Shown here: positions 15,237 to 18,445 of the stretch, one piece after another
Layout of the letters: each line of letters opens with the position of its first letter
Numbering within the stretch: the stretch's first letter is position 1
Source: Firmicutes bacterium AF25-13AC
GTDB taxonomy: Bacteria; Bacillota; Clostridia; Lachnospirales; Lachnospiraceae
DNA: 18,445 nt
Reading direction: 5' to 3'
Assembly: GCA_003478935.1 (NCBI GenBank)
Contig: QUFP01000052.1
Location: forward strand, 1-18,445
The notes under the pieces: generated by a model
What the model was told of the DNA's origin: nothing
Databases searched by the model: none
The model's input: only the letters and a program-made list of their open reading frames with translations
Position numbers and translations under genes: made by a program

Positions 15237-16163
15237 ATGAAGATTGTAATTATTGGTGCAGGAGCTATGGGATGCCTCTATGGTGCTTATTTAAGCCGAC
15301 ACAATGAGGTCATTATGCTTGATAGCTACCAGCCACAGGTAGACGCAATTAATAAGAATGGAATTACAGTGTCAGAAGAGGATGGAACAGAGCAGCATTT
15401 CTCATCAGTTCGTGCCTGCTTATCTGGTGAGTACAAGGAAGATGCAGATCTTGTAATTGTATTTGTCAAGTCTACGTATACGGAAGATGCGTTGAAAACA
15501 AATCGCAAGTTGTTTGGGGAACATACGCTTGTAATGACACTGCAAAATGGAGCAGGAAATGATCGCAAGATCGAACAGTACGTTGTGAAGAAAAATATTA
15601 TTATTGGAACAAGCAAGCATAATTCTGTTAACAATGGAAACGGTCATGTGCGTCACAGCGGAACAGGTGCAACAACTATAGGCAGCAATCTAAAAGAAAA
15701 CAGCAATCTGCAGATTATTTCAAATCTGCTTGAGAAAAGTGGATTTGCAACAGAAATTTCTGATGATATCCAGCGTATTATATGGAGCAAGCTTTTTGTG
15801 AACCTGTCTATAAATACTTTCACAGCAATCACACGTTCTCCGATCCGTTCCATGATCGATAACCATTACGCGTGGGATTTTGCTGAAAAAATGATCTGTG
15901 AGGCAGTTGATGTTGCAGAAGCAGATGGTACACATTTTTCTTATATGGAAGTGTTAAATATGGTACATCATGTATGTGAGGATGCAGGAAAAGGATACTC
16001 GTCCATGTCACAGGATGTCATGAACTGCAGGAAAACAGAGATTGATGCAATTAACGGTGCAATTGTAGAGCAGGCAAAGCTCTATAATGTAGCAGCGCCA
16101 TATAATAGGCTAATTGTGGATTTGATTCATGCAATTGAAGAATCGTATAAATATCAAAAATAA
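15237..16163 (+). CDS. panE: 2-dehydropantoate 2-reductase (ketopantoate reductase family)
   Basis: 308 aa, the usual length for this family. ATG at 15237 follows GGGAGG (15222-15227). The N-terminus MKIVIIGAGAMG gives the dinucleotide-binding G-x-G-x-x-G at residues 7-12, and TLQNG near 101-105 is the typical second motif of the Rossmann half. The C-terminal half has W-S-K at 183-185 (the catalytic lysine region), followed by NLSINTFTAI, then YSSMSQD at 254-260 and KTEIDAINGAI at 266-276, which hold the substrate Ser and the catalytic Glu. The enzyme reduces ketopantoate to pantoate with NADPH in pantothenate/coenzyme A synthesis. Substrate identity in this family is not always ketopantoate, and no panB, panC or panD lies nearby, so the assignment is to family with panE the likeliest member. 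The gene stands alone, between two REP-like elements. Confidence 0.8.
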   Translation: MKIVIIGAGAMGCLYGAYLSRHNEVIMLDSYQPQVDAINKNGITVSEEDGTEQHFSSVRACLSGEYKEDADLVIVFVKSTYTEDALKTNRKLFGEHTLVMTLQNGAGNDRKIEQYVVKKNIIIGTSKHNSVNNGNGHVRHSGTGATTIGSNLKENSNLQIISNLLEKSGFATEISDDIQRIIWSKLFVNLSINTFTAITRSPIRSMIDNHYAWDFAEKMICEAVDVAEADGTHFSYMEVLNMVHHVCEDAGKGYSSMSQDVMNCRKTEIDAINGAIVEQAKLYNVAAPYNRLIVDLIHAIEESYKYQK

Positions 16164-16167
16164 AAAC

Positions 16168-16204
16168 CACAAAGGACAGGGAAAGCATATCCCTGTCCTT
16201 TGTG
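16168..16204. terminator. Strong hairpin terminator between panE and the MATE gene
   Basis: CACAAAGGACAGGGA (16168-16182) and TCCCTGTCCTTTGTG (16190-16204) form a perfect 15-bp stem with a 7-base loop. Read on the minus strand it is followed by GGTTTTTATTTTTG, a good T-tract, so it is an intrinsic terminator for the MATE transcript. On the plus strand it starts 4 bases after the panE stop but lacks a T-tract, so panE termination there would be weaker. Confidence 0.75.
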
Positions 16205-16212
16205 ATTATGAA

Positions 16213-16291
16213 TGACCAGGGGACGATTATTTTGGCCTACAGTGTCTTATCTTAATGACATTGTTTTTGGCTTATTGATTGTCCCCAGTGG
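16213..16291. repeat. REP-like palindromic element, copy 2
   Basis: It begins TGACCAGGGGAC and ends GTCCCCAGTGG, the same ends and orientation as the copy at 15046-15111, but it is 79 bases long with a mostly different middle. Both middles contain GGCC soon after the left end. The ends can pair with each other, and an inner AGTGTC/GACATT stem is possible. It lies between the terminator and the MATE 3' end. Confidence 0.6.
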
Positions 16292-16375
16292 TTTACTCCC
16301 TAATCAATGAAACAAATTAAGCAATAGATGAGATTAGCTTTATTCGGTAGAGCAGGAACATTGCAAGTACAGCAC

Positions 16376-17644
16376 TTAGCACATCGGCAATTGCTGAGTC
16401 ATCAAAATTCCATTGTATCCAAAGAGTGCTGAAAAAATCAGAAGCACGACAAGAAAGACAACTCCCTGTCTGCTGATTGACAGTAAAAAGGAAGGAATGA
16501 TTTTGCCAGTTGCCTGAAAAAGCACTGTGCATAGTAGGACAATTCCGACGAATACAGAGCTGATTGCCTGCCAGCGTAGCATTTGAGAGCCAAGTGTAAT
16601 CATCTCAGAATCCTGAACGAAAATTTTCATGAAAAATGCTGATTTTACGCACAAGACAATAGTTAAAACAAGGGCGATCACAATTAAAAAGCTTATGCAA
16701 AAGCGAATCAGTTTCTTTAATTCACCATGCAGCTTTGCACCGTACAGATAGCCAAAAAGAGGAACGGCACCGAAGGCAAATCCTGTCATGACAAGCTGGA
16801 CGATCATATTGATTTTTAGGACAATTCCCATTGCTGCGATTCGATCACTGCCGTAGGAGAGAAGAAATTGATTTAACACAATGACGGTGAGGCTTTGCAT
16901 CAAATTGGTCAGCGCTGCTGTAATGCCAACGCCGAGGATTTGCTTTACTTCCTCAAGACTTACTTTGCAATAGCCAAAAGAGATAGACAGGCAGTGGCTC
17001 TTTTTGTGAAGCAGTCCAATAAAATACAGATCACTGCACAAATAGCCGATTACAGTTGCAATTGCGGCACCAAGTGAACCCATATGGAAAACGGAAATCA
17101 AAATTGGGTCTAAAATAATGTTGATGACAGTGCCGAGTGCGCTTCCAATCATAGACTGAGAGGCAAGCCCTTCACAGCGAACCAAATTGGAATGAATGAA
17201 GCTAAGAACAATAATCGGTGCGCAGATGGCAAGCACACTGTAATAGTTTCTTGCATGGGAGAATGTGTCACTATCTGTACCCAAGAGAGTGAGTAGAGGG
17301 GAGCAAAATGCCATCATTAAAATTGCAAGAACGACACCGGTTGCAATCGCAATATAAAAGCAAAAGGAGCTGACTCGCTTGGTTCCCTCAAGATCATTTT
17401 GACCAAGAAGACGTGAGATTAGGGAGCTTCCACCCTGACCATATATATTGCCAAATGCCATCAGTGTGGTAAAAACAGGAGAACAGACAGAGACACCGGC
17501 AATTAGTGCGGTGTCTTTTGTCTGTGCAATAAAGAAGGTGTCGGCAAGATTGTAAATGAGTGTCACAACCAAACCGAGAACGACAGGAAGCGCCATTTTA
17601 AAGTAGGTTCGGTAAAGATGTTTCGTATCAAAAATCGTATCCAT
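16376..17644 (-). CDS. MATE-family multidrug/cation antiporter, 3'-frameshifted
   Basis: Start ATG at 17644 (minus strand), preceded by GAAAGGAT, giving MDTIFDTKHLYRTYF; further in-frame codons upstream lack a good ribosome binding site. The 422 residues form about 12 hydrophobic helices with MATE landmarks: ALPVVLGLVVTLIYNLADTF in helix 1, YGQGGSSLISRLLG after helix 2, and ILDPILISVFHMGSLGAAIA in helices 5-6. MATE proteins export drugs or metabolites using Na+ or H+ gradients. The frame ends with aberrant QLPMC and a TAA at 16376-16378. One base earlier in phase the sequence continues as IADVLSAVLAMFLLYRIKL and stops at 16317-16319, which is the expected end of helix 12. A single lost base at about 16388-16396 (CAGCAATTGCC, where CAGCCAATTGCC is expected) explains it. 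An intact form would be 442 aa. Whether the truncated form works is uncertain. Confidence 0.75.
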   Translation of the reverse strand: MDTIFDTKHLYRTYFKMALPVVLGLVVTLIYNLADTFFIAQTKDTALIAGVSVCSPVFTTLMAFGNIYGQGGSSLISRLLGQNDLEGTKRVSSFCFYIAIATGVVLAILMMAFCSPLLTLLGTDSDTFSHARNYYSVLAICAPIIVLSFIHSNLVRCEGLASQSMIGSALGTVINIILDPILISVFHMGSLGAAIATVIGYLCSDLYFIGLLHKKSHCLSISFGYCKVSLEEVKQILGVGITAALTNLMQSLTVIVLNQFLLSYGSDRIAAMGIVLKINMIVQLVMTGFAFGAVPLFGYLYGAKLHGELKKLIRFCISFLIVIALVLTIVLCVKSAFFMKIFVQDSEMITLGSQMLRWQAISSVFVGIVLLCTVLFQATGKIIPSFLLSISRQGVVFLVVLLIFSALFGYNGILMTQQLPMC

Positions 17645-17687
17645 AAAAATATCCTTTCTAAAAAATAATTCAAAAATTCCGCAAATT

Positions 17688-17693
17688 AGTATA
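17688..17693 (-). promoter_or_regulatory. -10 element of the MATE gene promoter
   Basis: On the minus strand TATACT (17693 to 17688) matches the sigma-A -10 consensus at 5 of 6 positions, about 44 bases before the MATE start codon. The region 17 bases upstream (CAAACA) is a poor -35. A weak -35 with a CRP-like site centred at about -41.5 is what an activator-dependent class II promoter looks like. Confidence 0.45.
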
Positions 17694-17703
17694 ACAAATT
17701 TGC

Positions 17704-17732
17704 TTGCATTTGTTTGTGACATATGGCACAAT
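17704..17732 (+). promoter_or_regulatory. Weak promoter of the Crp/Fnr-type regulator
   Basis: TTGCAT (17704-17709), 17 bases, CACAAT (17727-17732) is the best-spaced pair before the regulator start at 17755. The -10 overlaps the CRP-like inverted repeat at 17715-17730, so binding there would block this promoter, giving autorepression. Both hexamers are imperfect (3/6 and 4/6). Confidence 0.35.
17715..17730. promoter_or_regulatory. CRP/FNR-like binding site in the divergent intergenic region
   Basis: TGTGACATATGGCACA matches the CRP consensus TGTGA-N6-TCACA with one mismatch. The site is an inverted repeat with one unpaired position per arm, and the symmetry extends one base outward on each side. 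It lies between the MATE gene and a gene for a Crp/Fnr-family regulator, the natural candidate to bind it. Firmicute Crp/Fnr proteins differ in site preference, so binding by this protein is inferred. Confidence 0.55.
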
Positions 17733-17754
17733 AAAGAAAAATAAGGGGGAAAAT

Positions 17755-18270
17755 ATGCAAGAAATTCATGATGAAAAACGAATAGAGTATATTTTAAGGC
17801 AGGAAAGTAAGTACTTTCAAAAAAGACCGCAATCAGTCCGCTTGCTACAATATGAAAAAGGAGAATTGTTGACGCAGCCTATTATGCCGTTACGGCAGTT
17901 TCTCTTGATTGTAAGTGGGACGGTTCAGATTTTCGGGATGGATGAAACGAGTAGAACCTATAGCATCACACTGTCAAAAGAGGGAACCTTGCTTGGCGAT
18001 GTGGAATTTTGTAAGGATGAATTTAGCCCGTTTTTTACGGAAGCGACGGAAACGGTGCTTTGCCTTGCGATTCCTTTTGACAGCAATCGAACGATGTTAG
18101 AGAGAGATCACGTATTTTTAAAATTTGTTATGGCACAGATGGCAGATAAATTGTCGATGATGGCAAAAATAGAGTTGGCTGTTCAGACGTTAGAGGAAAA
18201 GGTCTTGTTATATTTGAATGAGATTTGGCCGAGCCATCAGATTACTAGCTTGACATACTCCCACGGTTAA
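17755..18270 (+). pseudogene. Crp/Fnr-family regulator, truncated by an IS200/IS605 element
   Basis: ATG at 17755 follows AGGGGG (17744-17749). Native coding runs for 165 residues to 18249. The next six codons (LTYSHG, stop 18268-18270) come from the inserted element. Residues 1 to about 110 form a cyclic-nucleotide-binding-type beta-roll: FLLIVSGTVQIFGMDETSRTY, then a glycine turn and LLGDVEF. Residues about 120-150 are the long dimer helix (FVMAQMADKLSMMAKI), and LEEKVLLYLNEIW begins the winged-helix domain. Intact members are about 220-230 residues, so the recognition helix is missing and the product should not bind DNA. The beta-roll lacks a clear R-x-S/T phosphate-binding motif and the cysteine cluster of Fnr, so its ligand is unknown. 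The gene is divergent from the MATE gene, which it probably controlled. Confidence 0.8.
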
Positions 18271-18420
18271 AACCGTGGGATTCCTTAGATTCTTGTAGCG
18301 TCATCCAGCCCTATAGACTGAAATATAGCCACAGTTTTCAGGATTTATGCTGATGGGATTTCATACGTCGTGTACTACTTTCTCAGCAAAAGACCTATGC
18401 CGAAGCCTTATGTATGTTCT
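18250..18420 (-). ncRNA. Candidate TnpB omega RNA (right-end RNA)
   Basis: The 170 bases inside the element end show nested pairing but little coding signal. An outer stem pairs CATCCAGC (18302-18309) with GCTGATG (18349-18355) with one bulge, and an inner stem pairs CTGAAA (18318-18323) with TTTCAG (18336-18341). The 9-bp terminal hairpin (18260-18279) closes the 3' end. This is where IS605 elements encode the guide RNA of TnpB, which reads through the right end into flanking DNA. The 5' limit is unknown, and part of 18361-18444 could be the tail of a protein gene, since one minus-strand frame is open there. Confidence 0.45.
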
Positions 18421-18445
18421 TAAAATCCAAAACATTGTCTCATCG
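18250..18445 (-). mobile_element. Right end of an IS200/IS605-family element (partial)
   Basis: Starting at 18250 the sequence reads TTGACATACTCC followed by a perfect hairpin (CCCACGGTT 18260-18268, AACCGTGGG 18271-18279). This subterminal hairpin close to a TTGA/TCAA end is characteristic of IS200/IS605 elements with tnpB. Such elements have no terminal inverted repeats and make no target duplication. Read on the minus strand the element ends in TCAA, the right cleavage tetranucleotide of IS608-like elements. The rest of the element, including any tnpB and the left end, lies beyond the window. It interrupts the regulator gene. Confidence 0.72.

Noticed and set aside
17645..17731. Longer N-terminus for the MATE protein (29 extra residues).
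   Set aside because: The extension would cover the promoter and part of the CRP-like site. GAAAGGAT is correctly placed for the ATG at 17644, and family members start near this point.

Overview
The window looks like a chromosomal accessory region of a low-to-medium GC Firmicute, most likely a gut Clostridia/Lachnospiraceae-type organism. This rests on AGGAGG-like ribosome binding sites, use of TTG/GTG as well as ATG starts, the style of the secreted proteins (an E/S/T-rich linker and GLUG-type Gly-rich repeats), a Crp/Fnr-type regulator diverging from a MATE exporter, and IS3 and IS200/IS605 insertion sequence ends. No rRNA, tRNA or CRISPR array is visible. All family calls come from reading motifs, not from database searches.

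Layout. Positions 1-170 hold the 3' end of an IS3-family element. Positions 367-15044 hold a plus-strand cluster of surface or secreted proteins. (i) A 310-aa protein has an N-terminal hydrophobic segment and a junction motif like that of SipW-processed TasA. (ii) A giant Sec-exported protein, about 3,505 aa if one frameshift near 3173 is repaired, is built from GLUG-type (GGLVG) beta-helix modules and has no recognisable wall anchor. (iii, iv) Two single-pass proteins of 440 and 230 aa have a short cytoplasmic N-terminus and a large outside domain; the first has a TasA-like PGSSG strand motif. (v) A 333-aa secreted protein has a long acidic Ser/Thr/Glu linker and its own candidate promoter. 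This cluster is the best candidate for a poorly described system: I infer an extracellular fibre or matrix in which TasA-like subunits present or hold the giant protein. No SipW-like signal peptidase or sortase lies in the window.

Positions 15046-16291 contain a panE-family ketopantoate reductase gene flanked by two directly oriented REP-like palindromic elements with matching ends. A strong 15-bp hairpin between panE and the second element is placed to terminate transcription arriving from the MATE gene, and probably panE as well.

Positions 16317-18249 contain a divergent pair: a MATE-family exporter on the minus strand and a Crp/Fnr-family regulator on the plus strand. The 110-bp gap between them carries a near-perfect CRP-like site (TGTGA-N6-GCACA). 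By my count it is centred at -41.5 relative to the predicted MATE start, the classic class II activator position. Both genes are damaged. The MATE gene has lost one base near its 3' end, and the regulator is cut before its DNA-binding domain by the right end of an IS200/IS605-type element (18250 to the window end), whose terminal region resembles a TnpB omega RNA. With the split giant gene, three of the larger genes here carry disruptions. That suggests either decay in progress or, for the two single-base events, sequencing errors.
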